This document shows positions 10,927-23,190 of a stretch of DNA of 64,000 nt, piece by piece. The notes beneath the pieces are model-generated. The model was given only the letters and a program-made list of their open reading frames with translations, was not told where the DNA came from and searched no databases. The stretch is taken from the NCBI RefSeq assembly GCF_007655135.1, contig NC_045128.1, forward strand, positions 11,718,001 to 11,782,000, in the 5' to 3' direction. The stretch's first letter is position 1, and each line of letters starts with the position of its first letter. The stretch comes from Punica granatum. Its lineage: Eukaryota; Streptophyta; Magnoliopsida; Myrtales; Lythraceae. A program made the position numbers and the translations under genes.

Positions 10927-12029
10927 GAGTTAAATGCACTTTGCCCCCTCACCTATAAGGGGAAATTAGGTTTGTCCCCCGACCTATGAATTTTGGCAGA
11001 GTGCCCTCTCACCTAATCAAAAAATAAGCAATGTGACTCTCGGATTAAATTCCGATCAAAATTCCGGCCTTCTACAGGAATAATTAATCAAAAATTGGAT
11101 TTTTGCAAAATTAGGCTATTTTGATCGTTCGTCTTCCCCGATGTCTATAACTCTTCCCCGACTGCTAGCACCACTGCGAATCCAATTGAATCCGGCAACC
11201 GTTAGCCTTCTCTGCTTGTCTGCCGCAGTTCATCCTTCTCTACCCGTCCGTCATCTAGCCCTATTCATCTGGTGATTTTTCGATTCTTTGCTATTGAGTG
11301 CCATTGATTTTCCATTGCTGCATCTGATGTTCCAATTGGTTCAATTTAGTGTGTGGGCGTTTTGGGCAGCTCGAAATAATCATTATCCTTCGTCATCTAT
11401 GTGCAATTTGCTGGTTTTCTGGAATTTCCATACGCCTACTCTGTGTTTGTGTTGTTTTGCAGATTCCCTTCTGTTGGGCTTCATCGATGATAAGGAAGCT
11501 GACTGCGTATATTAGATTGCGTTTTTGTTGTTCCGTATAATAAGTTGATTGCTTGTATTTTAAAAATTTTATTGAGTAAACCATCTAGACACTTAGTTTC
11601 TTCCCACTGGAATTACTGGCTGCTGTCAACTTATCTTAGTATGTCACCATCCAAAACCAACCTCAAGTGGAAATTAGTTTACAACATCCGATGATTTGTA
11701 TTTCGGTCTGTGAAACCAGAAGTTTTCGAAAGCAACACAATCTTTACATTGTAGGAGTGGTCTGTAGATGAGTAGAAGTACTTCAGAAGTTGAGAATCAC
11801 CGAGGATACCATCTGTTGTATCCTTGATTTGTAAGGGCAATTAACCCTTATTTTGGTTGGTAATTTGTTCATGAGAGAATTTGAGAGTTTACTGTGGAAT
11901 CTCTGTATGATTTCCTGAGTGATCATTTTGAAGGTTTCCCTTGTTAAGGATTCCTCAATGTTGGATGGACTCGATAGCGCCAATATCGAGATAGAAGCAG
12001 TTAAGGTCTCTAGTTTCTCTTGTTCATTC
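10927..12029 (+). repeat. MULE left terminal inverted repeat
   Basis: About 1103 bp, matching 16891-18044 in reverse. It lacks roughly 50 bp present in the right arm after attccggcc. Open frames in it (such as 11288-11515) are mirrored in the other arm, so they are repeat shadows and not genes. Confidence 0.92.
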
Positions 12030-13140
12030 GACAATAGTTGCAGCCTTAGAGGATCTGATTTTGTTTTGTTTGTTCTGATTTTGCTCGATTGCTAGGAATT
12101 CATGGGTGATGCTGTCTATTTCCCGTGTAGTGTTTTCTTTCATGGGGTTTCTTTTGTTATTTAGTCTGCGCTTCCTTTCTTTCTATGGGTTGATAATTAC
12201 TTTGTTTGAGTCTATCTCTCACAGACTTTGTTCTTGATTTTCTGTAGATGGAATGGTTTTATTCTCGGTACTGCTTTGGTATTCCAATAGATACATGGCT
12301 TTTCACAGAAAAAATAAATTAATAATAATACATCGCTTATCAGGAAAAAAAAGAGAATTGGAGCAAATTCTAAGGGAAGTAAACCTCGTTCCTGATAGAG
12401 ATGATGTGGTTATATGGGAAGCAAATCATGACATTCTGCAAATTCCATGCATAATAGACAATATTTTGGTCTTTAGTTTTCTCTCTCTTTTCGTGATGAC
12501 AAATTGATAGAGAAAAGGTTTACGTGATAGTTAGTGCTGAGTGTTCTTGGAATTTTTTGTGATTGCAATACATTGAATAAGATCTAATCTCGATAGTTCT
12601 TCAACTAAATTATTATGAATTTCTTCACCATGGGTTAGTAGATATCACTGGAAAAGAAGAAACATGGCTGTTTACAATAGAGTCGAGGCACTCTACAGCA
12701 ACTCGGCGAGTAAAATAACATAAATGAGCAATATAGAGAATTTTGAAATGACTGATTCTATCAATATAGCATAAAGATATATATTATAGTTTCTATCTTG
12801 ATGTGGTGGGTGATAGAAATGCCATGTAAATACTCTGTCTTCATTATACATAATGTTTTCACCATTTATCTGAAAGCAAAAACAAAAAAGAATTTGATCA
12901 CATGAAATGTAGTTTTCCTCAATCTTACATCAAACTATAATAGTTAATCAATTATTGTAATTCTTCTTCAACGATCTTTGTAGGCACATACATCCCTCTC
13001 AATCGGCAGCTCGCGATGGGTTGGAAGTTGAGAGAGGGAAACCATGAAAAATCAACTCCAGAATATAGTCAGTTTAATCTTCTTGAAGCTTCTTCTTTTT
13101 ATGGAATGTAATACATGATTGAGAAGTTTGTGGTCCTACA
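12030..13140 (+). other. MULE internal DNA before the transposase
   Basis: No recognisable coding sequence. The N-terminal MuDR DNA-binding part and the first catalytic Asp of the DDE domain, expected here, are not visible, so the transposase has probably lost its 5' portion. Confidence 0.5.
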
Positions 13141-14559
13141 AGTTTCCAAAACAGAGTAGACAATGGCATATACCCCTTCGCATATGCAGTGGTTGAGAAG
13201 GAAAAGAAGAACTCATGGCTCTGGTTTCTACAACTCTTGATACAAGACGTGGGCATAGAAGAAAGTGGTTTGTGGACCGTAATGTTTGATAAGCAGAAGG
13301 GACTAATGGATGCAGTTGAGACTTTGATGCCCAACACTAAACATAGATTTTGTGCGATGCATTTGAATAGCAACTTTAAGCAGGCACACGAGGGGCTAGC
13401 TCTGAAAAATATACTTTGGAGAGCAGCTAGGGCTTCTAGGATTTCTAATTTTGAAGCAGTGATGAGGAAGCTAAGAGACAGAGACAAAGCTACCTTCTTA
13501 TGGCTTGCTAAAAGACTAGCTGCAAATTGGTCTAGATCATACTTTGGTACTTAATCAAAATGTGATGTATTGTTAAACAACATGTGCGAATGTTTCAATG
13601 CCATGATTCTCGGTGCAAGAGGTCTACCAATACTTGACATGTTAGAGACTGTGAGACTCATATTGATGAAGAGAATTCATGTGAGGAAGGACCAAATGAA
13701 AAAGTATTCAGGGGAGATTTGTCCTACTATTCAGAAATTTTTAGAGAAATTGAAAAAGAAATCAAATGACTTCATTGTTCATTAGAATGGAGATGCCAAG
13801 TTTGAACCTGAGGATTCTTATAGTGATAGGCTGAATGTTAATTTGAGGATGCGGACATGTTCTTGTAGAAGATGGCAGCTTAATGGTATTCCTTGTGCAC
13901 ATGCAATTGCAGTTTTTTTTGTACATAGGAAAAGAGCCCGAAACCTATGTTGATAAGTGTTATCACAAAGAAACCTACTTGAGGATCTACAGTCATCTTA
14001 TTACTACGCTTGATGGATCTGACAGTCGGCCAGACTCTGAGATGCCACCTCTGCTCCCTCTAGAACATGAGAAGTTACCCGGTAGGCCCAAGAAGAAAAA
14101 TAGAAGAAAGCAACCTGATGAAATTAACTTGGGAGGCAAAAAGGTAGTAGATACAGCTAAGTCACTTGTTAAGGGTAAGTCCACTATGAATATTAGGAAA
14201 ATAGGGAGGAAGGAGATTATCAAGATCTGTAGTGTCTGTAAGCAGAAGAAGCACAATTTGAGGACTTGTCCCTCGTTGAAACACAATCAAATAGATAAAC
14301 CAGGCTTGGACATCCCTACATCATTTCATGACCATAAAGAGAAGACAAAAATGATTGGTTTAACTTTTAATTTTGCTTGCCTAAATTTGATGTATCCTTG
14401 CCTATACTTATTTTTATTTTTCAGGGAACACAAGAGTTTGTTGCCAAACCTACAAGTAAGAGAAAAGTGGAATTAACAACCGTTGCAATAAATGAATCGG
14501 AGCCGGCAGCACATGTGAGGAAGAAATTGGAGGTACGAAGAAATTGGATGGCTTTATAG
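13141..14559 (+). pseudogene. MuDR-type MULE transposase, broken
   Basis: MULE transposases cut and paste the element using a DDE nuclease domain. Seen here: the middle of the domain (YPFAYAVVEKE; then MFDKQKGLMDAV, which carries the second catalytic Asp; then HRFCAMHLNSNF), a SWIM zinc finger (CSCRRWQLNGIPCAH, about 13858-13905), an AT-hook-like GRPKKK and a C-terminal zinc knuckle C-x2-C-x4-H-x4-C near 14228-14270. Breaks: TAA at 13552-13554, TAG at 13783-13785, and a frame change at the T-run near 13913-13920. A last exon-like piece follows ttttcag at about 14424 and ends at 14559. The N-terminus is missing. It is inactive as it stands. Confidence 0.87.
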
Positions 14560-16890
14560 TCTTCAGTAGCAAGTTGTTACCCAAAGTGAATTTGAAGAAC
14601 ACAGTGATTTTTCTTTTATTTTATTGTGGAATATAATGATTTAGCTCCAAACATGATTTATATTGTGTTTTTCTTCTATAGATTAAGCATATACAGTTTC
14701 TAGCATTTTTTTTATTGTTTGATGGATGAATGACCACATTTTATTGTTGTGAAGAATAAATTATGTAAATGGTGGATGACTGATATAAATATTAATCTAT
14801 CTTGCAAATTTGAACTCATTTTGAATGGTGGTGATTCTGGCTTATAACTTGTTAATTCTAATTCATACTTATACATGCATTCGGTACGTACAAACTGAGT
14901 CCGGCATAACGAAGCGATATTTATAAATCTCGAATTGATATATATTGACAAATAAGAGCCATACAAACAAAACGATATGTAAATTCCATTAAAAACCAAA
15001 TTGGCTAAGCATACAAAATGGTTTAGCAACCAGATGAATTAGGGCACCGATCCTTCACCAATGCCTTCTTCCTCGCGTCCAGAAACCATAAGATGGCCAG
15101 TGCCTTCCCGATTCTTTCTTCAACATAGAAGTCCAAAGCTCGGGATAGTGGAAGATGATCCAAGCTAGGGTTTGCTTCTAGACTGCTAGAACTTATACAA
15201 AGTTATCAAAAAGAAATGCTATGAGTAAGCGATCTTCGTCGTAACCTGTTAAGTTATTTGGCTTGTAACTAAAGATTAGTAAAACCGTGATTTTCATATG
15301 TCATATGACACAACGAAAGCATTTAGCACAATCACTTATTACAGCTACATAAATAACATTCGCACTGTCAAGTTTAAGTCAATCTACCGATGAAACCATA
15401 ATAAAAGCACTCAAGAAGCCTCACAAGGGATTACTAATTTGTAACAGACACAAACGAATTAGCAGGAAAGAAACAATACTTGCAAAATGAATAAATTCAA
15501 TTCACTTCCTAATATATTACCAACAAATACTGAAGCCCATATATATGAAATTAATTACAAAATGGATGAACTATGTCTTCCCAAATGTATGGAATTAAAT
15601 ACAAAATGGACGAACTATTGTTCGGATATAGCAATTAGTCAGAAACAACTGATGAACTATGCTTATATGCAAATAGATATACGTATTCTTTCCTGCAATT
15701 ATTGTTTTAGTAGATTGAGTTTATACCTGAGCGACTTTGAAGAGCTCATCTAATCTATCAAGATTAAGGTGTGCATTATGCAAAAGATCATACCTGTCGA
15801 GCAACAAAGTTAGTAAACCTACAAGTGATATTGAGAGTACAAATGAATTCTTATATCCCATATGTGTGTGATATTGGTCTCTATAATCTGACTGAATCTG
15901 CTAACAATGATATAAAACTTAGCAGGAACAAAAACAACATGATCCCTTTGTTCTGTAAGAGTTCAATTATTTTAATCAAGATTCAAGATACTACAGGTCA
16001 TGTTAACCAAGCTGGTTAAGGCCTTGAGAAAATCTAATAAAGTAAGCTGAAGAAGATAAGTTAACAGCATCTTGAATGGAGTTTCAAGCCGAGGATCATA
16101 CAACCGCCAGCCTTTAAATATCAGATATTTTAGAGTTCTATATTCCACAAAGTTTCCAGAGAAATTCTGTCATTTATTATTAATGAATAATATCGGTTCA
16201 CCAGGCCCTTTCTTCTTTCTTTTTGACATTACTTCATACAACATGAGACGAACTAGTCTGAAAAAAGTAGCCACCAGAAAAAGGGCTTTCCTGAATAGAA
16301 GTAGGCAAAGCAATAAAACCTTCAACTCGAGTTGAAATCAAGAGAACGATTCACCAGTGGCAAATTCCCATTACTAGCACAAGTATGAGCTGTCTAACAA
16401 AAAGCCAAATGTAGGAAGTAACTAATTTATGGGATAGAATGACATATTTGCATGAGTCATAAACATCCGGTATCTGTGTTATATCAAACCACCTGCAAGT
16501 GTCCATATGTCAAGCAAATCCTTGGATTATGATAGAGATATAATGTCCATGTGCTACACATATATGCTCATAGTTATTTTCGCTCATCATGAAAACTGAT
16601 GTCAAGAGCCAATCTAGTTTCAAACTCTAAGCGCATACACAAAATATAAGAAAACCACATAAGCAAAGATGTAAAAGGCTAACTAAAGCTCTACATGACA
16701 TAATCAAGGGAAAAAATATTGATGTAATAATACATAGAGAAAGAAACTGAAAAATGTTAGTCATTAAGAAGAGATTACTCGCTTTTGCGTTCATTGTATA
16801 AATCCCTTTTAAGTTTTCTCTAACGTGCAAACATCAGCCACCCAGGGCGGCTCTTTGATTTCACGCTTCAAATCAAATGCATGTGCAAAA
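14560..16890 (+). other. MULE internal DNA after the transposase
   Basis: About 2.3 kb inside the element. Most of it shows no known domain. Two stretches on - look more coding-like than the rest: 15029-15203 (listed separately) and a short one near 16815-16885. These could be captured host gene pieces, which MULEs often carry; I cannot identify a donor. Confidence 0.45.
15029..15203 (-). other. Unidentified open stretch in the MULE
   Basis: Open on - for about 55 codons before TAA. The translation includes LSRALDFYVEERIGKALAIL and KKALVKDRCPNSSGC, a mixed, protein-like composition quite unlike the AT-rich surroundings. There is no clear start or acceptor. It may be an exon of a captured gene or of a second MULE protein. 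I recognise no family. Confidence 0.35.
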
Positions 16891-18044
16891 GAATGAACAA
16901 GAGAAACTGGAGACCTTAGCTGTTTCTATCTCGATACTGGCGTTATCTAGTCCATCCAACATTGAGGAATCCTTAACAAGGGAAACCTTCAAAAAGATCA
17001 CTCAGGAAGTCATACAAAGATTCCGCAGCAAATTCTCAGATTCTCTCATGAACAAATTACCAACCAAAATAGGGGTTAATTACCCTTACAAATCAAGGAC
17101 ACAACATATGGTATCCTCGTTGATTCTCAACTTTTGAGTACTTCTACTCGTCTACAGACCACTCCTACAATGTAAAGATTGTGTTGCTTTCAAAAATTTC
17201 TGGTTTCACAGACCGAAATACAGATCATCAGATACTGTAAACTAACTTCCACTTGAGGTTGGTTTTGGATGGTGACATACTAAGATAAGTTGATAGCAGC
17301 CAGTAGCTCAAGTGGGAAGAAACTAAGTGCCTAGATGGTTTACTCAATAAAATTTTTAAAATACAAGCAATCAACTTATTATACAGAACAACAAAAACGC
17401 AATCTAATATACGTAGTCAGTTTCCTTATCATCGATGAAGCCCAATAGAGGGGAATCTGCAGAACAACACAAACACAGAGTAGGCGTATGGAAATTCCAG
17501 AAAACCAGCAAATTGCACAGAGACGACAAGGGATAATGATTATTTTGAGTTGCCCAGAACGCCCACACATTAAATTGAACCAATTGGAACATCAGATGCA
17601 GCAATGGAAAATCAATGGCACTCAATAGCAAGGAATCGAAAAATCACCAGATGAAGAAGTCTAGATGACGAACGGGTAGAGAAGGCGGACGACGGGTAGA
17701 GAAGGATGAACTGCGGCAGACGGGTTGTCGGATTCAATTGGATTCGCAGTGGTGTTGGCGGTCGGGGAAGAGCTGTAGACATCGGGGGAAGACAAACGAT
17801 CAAAATAGCCTAATTTTACAAAAATCCAATTTTTGATTAATTATTCCCTGTGACAATTTTGCCCTCATTAAATTGACATATGATTAGCATGTGCCTTCTT
17901 TTGGCCGGAATTCTGATCGGAATTTAATCCGGAAGTCACATTGCTTATTTTTGGATTTGGTGAGGGGGCACTCTGCCAAAATTCATAGGTCGGGGGGCAA
18001 ACCTAATTTCACCTTATAGGTCGGGGGCTAAAATGCTTTAACTC
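16891..18044 (-). repeat. MULE right terminal inverted repeat
   Basis: About 1154 bp, the inverted partner of 10927-12029, with an extra block of about 50 bp at 17850-17900 (contains gacatatgattagcatg). Confidence 0.92.
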
Positions 18045-19026
18045 TAACCAAAATATAATTGCACATATCGAGAGTATCATTGAAGTGCTTAATTTAATGT
18101 TCATGCGAAGCACGGGTGAGGCTCTAATTTAACAAAAAAAAATCATTGGAGAAATCATCCTTTGTAAGACATTGGAAGTTTATCAAGAATATTAGGAGGA
18201 CATTCTCCGTCGGGGAGTACTCAAACAAATTGCCAACAATTTTTTTTTTAACTCTTAAACAAACTGCTTTCTTTGTTTTATCTCAATGTATTCTACGAAA
18301 ATAGCCCAGAGCTGCTTCTCTTGCTTCTCTGACCACGACTTTGTGGTTACATCAAAATAATGCATGTGATTAAAATTGATCAAAGTCTTAAGTACAACAT
18401 CAAACTCACGATCTTGCGAAAGCGGGACCAATTTCTAGCACGAACCGCAAGTTACGTGAGTAGTAATGCCCCGATGACGATGATCGGGTAGAGGAGAAAT
18501 GGTCCTCGTTTCCTTTATTCTCTTTTTGTGTGGTGGAATTGGCAGGAGAAATCGTGTTTTAATCCGATTGATAATACAAAAATGCCACGTCACTGATGAT
18601 GACGTGTCAAAAAATAATTATTAATATTAATAATATAATAGAAGAAGCAAAGAATCTACCAGCGTCAACTGGACATACGACATGGGCCCCACAGAGGGTA
18701 GGTATCTATACGCGCACCCGGCGCACAAGAACCCAATTGTTGACAGCGGGCCCACGCGATCGTTGTAGCGGACCTCTCGTGCACCGGGACCGTCGAGGTT
18801 TTGCCTGACACATGGCGCCCCGACAACGACGCCCTATTGGAAGTCTCCTGTCAAGCTTCCGCCCATCTTCCCTAACGACCACTATAAAAACCTGATCAGG
18901 TCCCCTCGTGATCAGAGCAATCAGAGGAGCAGAGAGCAAAGCGAGAAAGCCTCTTCCCGAGAATGCCGAAGCAGAGCAGCAGCGGCACCAGCACCGGCAA
19001 TGGCGCCTTCGAGGTCACCAAGGTCT
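18045..19026 (+). repeat. Tandem duplication, copy B, right part
   Basis: Continues copy B after the MULE: target duplication taaccaaaa, then sequence matching 8577-9578 up to the codons for FEVTK in exon 1. It serves as the proximal upstream region of the functional dioxygenase. Confidence 0.9.
18584..18890 (+). promoter_or_regulatory. Dioxygenase promoter
   Basis: gccacgtcac at 18584-18593 and tgacgtgtca at 18600-18609 are ACGT-core elements conserved in copy A. A TATA box tataaaaa lies at 18883-18890, 73 bp before the ATG. The paired ACGT elements hint at bZIP control; that is inference. The MULE ends 540 bp upstream of them. Confidence 0.65.
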
Positions 19027-22000
19027 CCAATCTCAACTGCATCGATCTCTCCTCCTCCGATATTCAGCGCTCCGTCTCCCTCCTCAAGCAGGTTGAGCTT
19101 TTTTTCCCTCTCTCTCTCTCTCGGTTGAATTTTGCGCCGGAAGGTGGCGATTTCGTCGATTGGTGATCCGTGTCGTTTGGGATTTGATTGTGGTTTTGGT
19201 TCCAGGCGTGCTTGGATTGCGGGTTCTTCTACGTGATCAACCACGGGATAAGCGAGGAGTTCATGGAGGAGGTGTTCGATCAGAGCAAGCGGTTCTTCAC
19301 CCTGCCGCTGAGCGAGAAGATGAAGCTCCTCAGGAACGAGAAGCACCGCGGCTACACCCCTCTCCTCGACGAGCTCCTCGATCCTAATAATCAAGTGCAT
19401 GGTGTGTTCACTCTCCCACTCTCGCCATACTTCCCTCTCGCTCTCGAAATCGATGCGTACGGGCTAAACTCTTTAGGACGGATGTAGCTGAGCTGATTCA
19501 TTTAGACGCGCATTTGAATCTAGCATACTTATAAGACTTCCTCTGTAATTATTCATTAAGTTAAGTATTTGATATATGTGGAGAAGTCTGTTGATCCATG
19601 CATATATACTGAGGCATAGTAGATGCAATCCATATTATGTTATATGGCAGTAGGAGACTACAAGGAGGGATACTATATTGGTGTTGAAGTTCCCGTAGAT
19701 GATCCTGAAGCCGAGAAGCCATTTTACGGGCCAAATGTTTGGCCAACTACTGGTACGAACTTTATGTGATTTAAGCCCTTGAAACCATTTCAACACTACT
19801 TCAGCATTTTCATTGGTTCTGTTCATCTCAATAGATATATTGCCCGGATGGAGAGACACTATGGAGAAGTATCACCAGAAAGCATTGTGAGTTAACTAAT
19901 ATACATTTGAATCCCCTTTTGATGAACAGTGCAGCTGGATTTTTTTTTAAAAAAAATTAAAACTTACCTGTGAATTTGCTTTGTACTATCTGCAATCAGA
20001 GAGGCAGCTAGATCAGTGGCGCGGATCATAGCGCTTGCTCTAGATCTGGAAATTGACTTTTTTGATAAGCCAGAAATGCTTGGACAGCCCATTGCTACAT
20101 TGCGCCTACTACACTATGGAGGTCCAAAATCTCAATTTGGAGGTCTTTGAACATCGTATACGTTGATGTTATTGACCAGTTGATATTAATGTTTTGTTTT
20201 TGGCTTGTACAGGTGATATCTCTAATCCCTCCGTAGGAATATTTGGAGCAGGAGCACATTCTGACTATGGTTTAATTACTCTGCTGGCAACAGATAATGT
20301 GTTAGGTCTACAAGTATGAATGATATTCTAAATTCATCTTCTGCAAGTTTTAGCTGCATTCTGATCATTGTAAGCCTTATGAAATTTTATTAATTTGATG
20401 CAGATTTGCAAGGATAAAGATGCTAAACCTCAAGTCTGGGAATATGTGCCACCAATAAAAGGGTAGGTCAATGTCTCTCTTGTAGATGTTTTTGGGTTAA
20501 AGGAAGTTTGAGTCTGTGCGTGTATTTTTATTTCATGAACTTACCTTTGAACCTGTCAATCTCTTTTATTATAAGTTGTTCGTTGCTGGGAGTGCTTGTG
20601 TTTAAAATCTTTCTCCTCAGTAGCATCCTGCCTAAACCATATGAAGGTTGGGTTTCATGGTATTATATTTTAGTTTTGTTTTCTGGAATCTGTCGGCTTG
20701 AACATGTAGGCTTCTGCATAATGGTTTTCTATGGAATGTTTTTGAATCTGATGATCCATCTATGAAGATTACCGTTTAGGCAGTAAGAGAATAATTCTAG
20801 CAGAGTATACTTTTCAATAATACAAGAAGAATGCTCGGCTCATGGGAACCTTTGTAGGTTGCGGAAAATGATATTGTGTTGTCACCTGGCATACTTTCTG
20901 CTGCTCTTCTCCATTTTACTCATAATAAAGAATATATTGGCTTCTGATGAGACTTATTAATTTATCCTTACTTCTCTTTTAGCTTCTACTTTCTGCTTTT
21001 GTTAATCTACCTCTTTCCTCTCTGAAAATGCATGAACGATTTCTCACTTATGCAGTAAAAAAAGGCACTTTTAGAAATCAGACATTGACATTGTGTCTCT
21101 TCTTTTGAGATCATGCTATATGTTCCCCAGATTTCTAACTTATTTACAAATTTTTGGATGTAAGAGTTTATTGAGCTCATAAATTTTCCTCCAGTCACTT
21201 TTTCCCCTTGTGGAAGTCTTAAACTATCAAAATGTTGGTTGATAAGTATTAGTGTCTCTGCTGTTTAATTGGTATAACAACATAGTCTGAGATGCTCCTT
21301 CAATGTTTCTGATGAGTATTCCTACGCTATTTATCATGCAATCTTAGATGGCTTACTGATAGGCCAACATTGCTTGCCTTGACATTCTTTTTCTTTAATG
21401 TCTGTATCAGAGCTTTCATAGTCAATCTTGGCGATATGCTAGAGCGCTGGAGCAACTGTATCTTCAAGTAATGTACACCACTCTCTTTTGCATTTGTTAC
21501 AAGTAGGAACTATATGCATATGAGAGTTGCAGCCTTGAAATTGAGTAGGCAACTTGGAATATATATTCTAATTTCTACTTTCAGTGTAGCGAATACACTA
21601 TAATTGTCAAGATCAACATTGTTGGGTGTGAGCCACAAATGCTGTTATGTGCTGGAATGTAAATTGCTTAATGATACGACTTAATAACATGGCTTTCATT
21701 ATTGAAACTTGAATAAGAAAAGAAGTTCTCCTTTCTTCATCAGTTACTCTTGCAGGTGTCCCCTGGTATATTTGGAACCAAATATAACCAGTGATGAAAT
21801 TATATTTTTTTTCTCAGTAAAGGATAAGTTTTGGATAATATGTTTTGAATTTTTTCTTTCTTTGCTGAATATGTTTCATTCAAGTAGACCTATATTTCTG
21901 ATTGTTCTCTCTGTTTGGTACATCAGTTAATATTACTGCTGTTCAGTTTCTATGCTTCTGTTCTCATTTGAAGCCTCAATGCTGATACCGCTTTTGTTCC

Positions 22001-23190
22001 CTTCAGGTCAACGTTGCACAGAGTTCTGGGAAATGGCCAAGAAAGATACTCTGTAATTTCTTTCTCCTTTCGTCTCTCGCTCTCCCCCTCTTTCAATACA
22101 TCTATCAAAATGTTAAGAAGGGACTATTGCTTATCAGGATAGCAACTATCATAAGTTTCAGAAAATTCCATTTCCCGATAACTACTAAGGACATGATCAA
22201 CTGTTGCGATGCTTAGAGAATCGAACAGAAATGAAGGGGATATGCTCTCAGTTACATAATTATATCCTCCTATCAACATGTTCTGTTCAAAATTGTACTT
22301 GTTTTTAGGCCTCGTAGCATTATCATACAGTTACTTTGAAGGACTGGTTTTCTTCATCCGGTAAAAAGTTGGTACACATTTTGTGCAAAATGACCATGAT
22401 TTTCCGGAAAACATGGCTATACAGAATATTTGCATTATCTCGTTTTATATGTATGTTTCTCATTTTCCTGATATGACTCAGATTGCATACTTTGTGGAGC
22501 CCAGTCATGATTGCCTGGTGGAATGCTTGCCAACCTGCAAGTCAGAGGAAAATCCTCCCAAGTAAGTTTTGTGTCCTTAAACATCCGGTTTAGTTTATGC
22601 AAGATATACACTGATTGCAGTCTAGCTGTCATTATGAAACATTAGGCAAGGTGTAAGCATCGCTTTAGTACATTGTCAACTTTATCCATAAAAAAAAGGG
22701 TACAATGTCAACTCCCAAAAACCCGAATAGTGTTCCCTCTTCGGTCAAGAAAAGCATAACTATGCTTGTGTGGACTGTTTGGTGATCCCTCGCCGTGCTT
22801 GGGGCTCCACCTTCCCCGGGGTGGGGCTTCAAGTCCCACATCGGGAGTGTTTTTTGTGGGTCTATAAGAGGTCATATAGCTAGTTTGGTTGCATCCCGTG
22901 TTAGGGTGTTTTACCAACTAGTTTTCAGTCTTCGGTCAAAAAGGAATAGTGCGGTCAGTCGTGTCAACCTTGCTTCTAGATGGTTAAGTTGAACCGCAAC
23001 TAGTAGATCTGAAGTTGGTATTCCAAAATGTTACAGAACCAAGTTGTACACTTTCAGCTGTTTTAGAAACTGGATTGAGTAGTTCTTCTATAATTTCAGG
23101 TTTCCTCCCATTAAATGTGCTGCCTACCTGAGCCAAAGGTACAAGGATACTCATGCCGATCTCAAACTCTACAAAGCCGAGCGAACTTAG
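18963..23190 (+). CDS. 2-oxoglutarate/Fe(II)-dependent dioxygenase, hxnY-like
   Basis: Exons: 18963-19091, 19206-19401, 19654-19752, 19835-19886, 20000-20121, 20213-20313, 20404-20462, 21411-21467, 22007-22052, 22482-22561, 23100-23190. All introns are GT-AG and the frame totals 1032 nt (343 aa), usual for the family. Such enzymes oxidise a small molecule using O2 and 2-oxoglutarate, normally in the cytosol; the substrate cannot be read from sequence. The N-terminal DIOX_N part starts near residue 44 (ACLDCGFFYVINHGI). Iron ligands are H215-x-D217 (AGAHSDYG) and H276 (STLHRVLG). The 2-oxoglutarate-binding R285-Y-S287 follows. The start is fixed by the exon-1 copy at 9528 and a TATA box at 18883. 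The overall pattern resembles plant proteins named 2-oxoglutarate-Fe(II) type oxidoreductase hxnY. Its upstream region was tandemly duplicated and then split by a MULE. Confidence 0.93.
22690..22960 (+). repeat. Possible LTR/TRIM-like insertion in intron 10
   Basis: GC-richer than the rest of the intron, with gcttcaagtcccacatcgg and gtgggtctataagaggtc, wording common in short plant LTRs. I could not define ends or a target duplication. Confidence 0.35.

Larger units (their letters stand above)
10927..18044 (+). mobile_element. MULE transposon with 1.1-kb terminal inverted repeats
   Basis: A 7118-bp element. The left end gagttaaatgcactttgcc and the right end, in reverse complement gagttaaagcattttagcc, open long inverted arms. 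It is flanked by the 9-bp target-site duplication taatcaaaa (10918-10926) and taaccaaaa (18045-18053), which differ at one base; 9 bp is typical of Mutator-like elements. It encodes a broken MuDR-type transposase on +. It inserted in the upstream region of the dioxygenase, about 0.9 kb before the ATG at 18963. Confidence 0.93.

Noticed and set aside
11288..11515. 75-codon frame, mirrored at 17404-17631 on -
   Set aside because: Both lie in the inverted arms of the MULE and are repeat shadows; no family resemblance.
18921..19400. 159-codon frame on - across dioxygenase exons 1-2
   Set aside because: Antisense shadow of GC-rich exons; the + strand gives the dioxygenase with correct splice sites.
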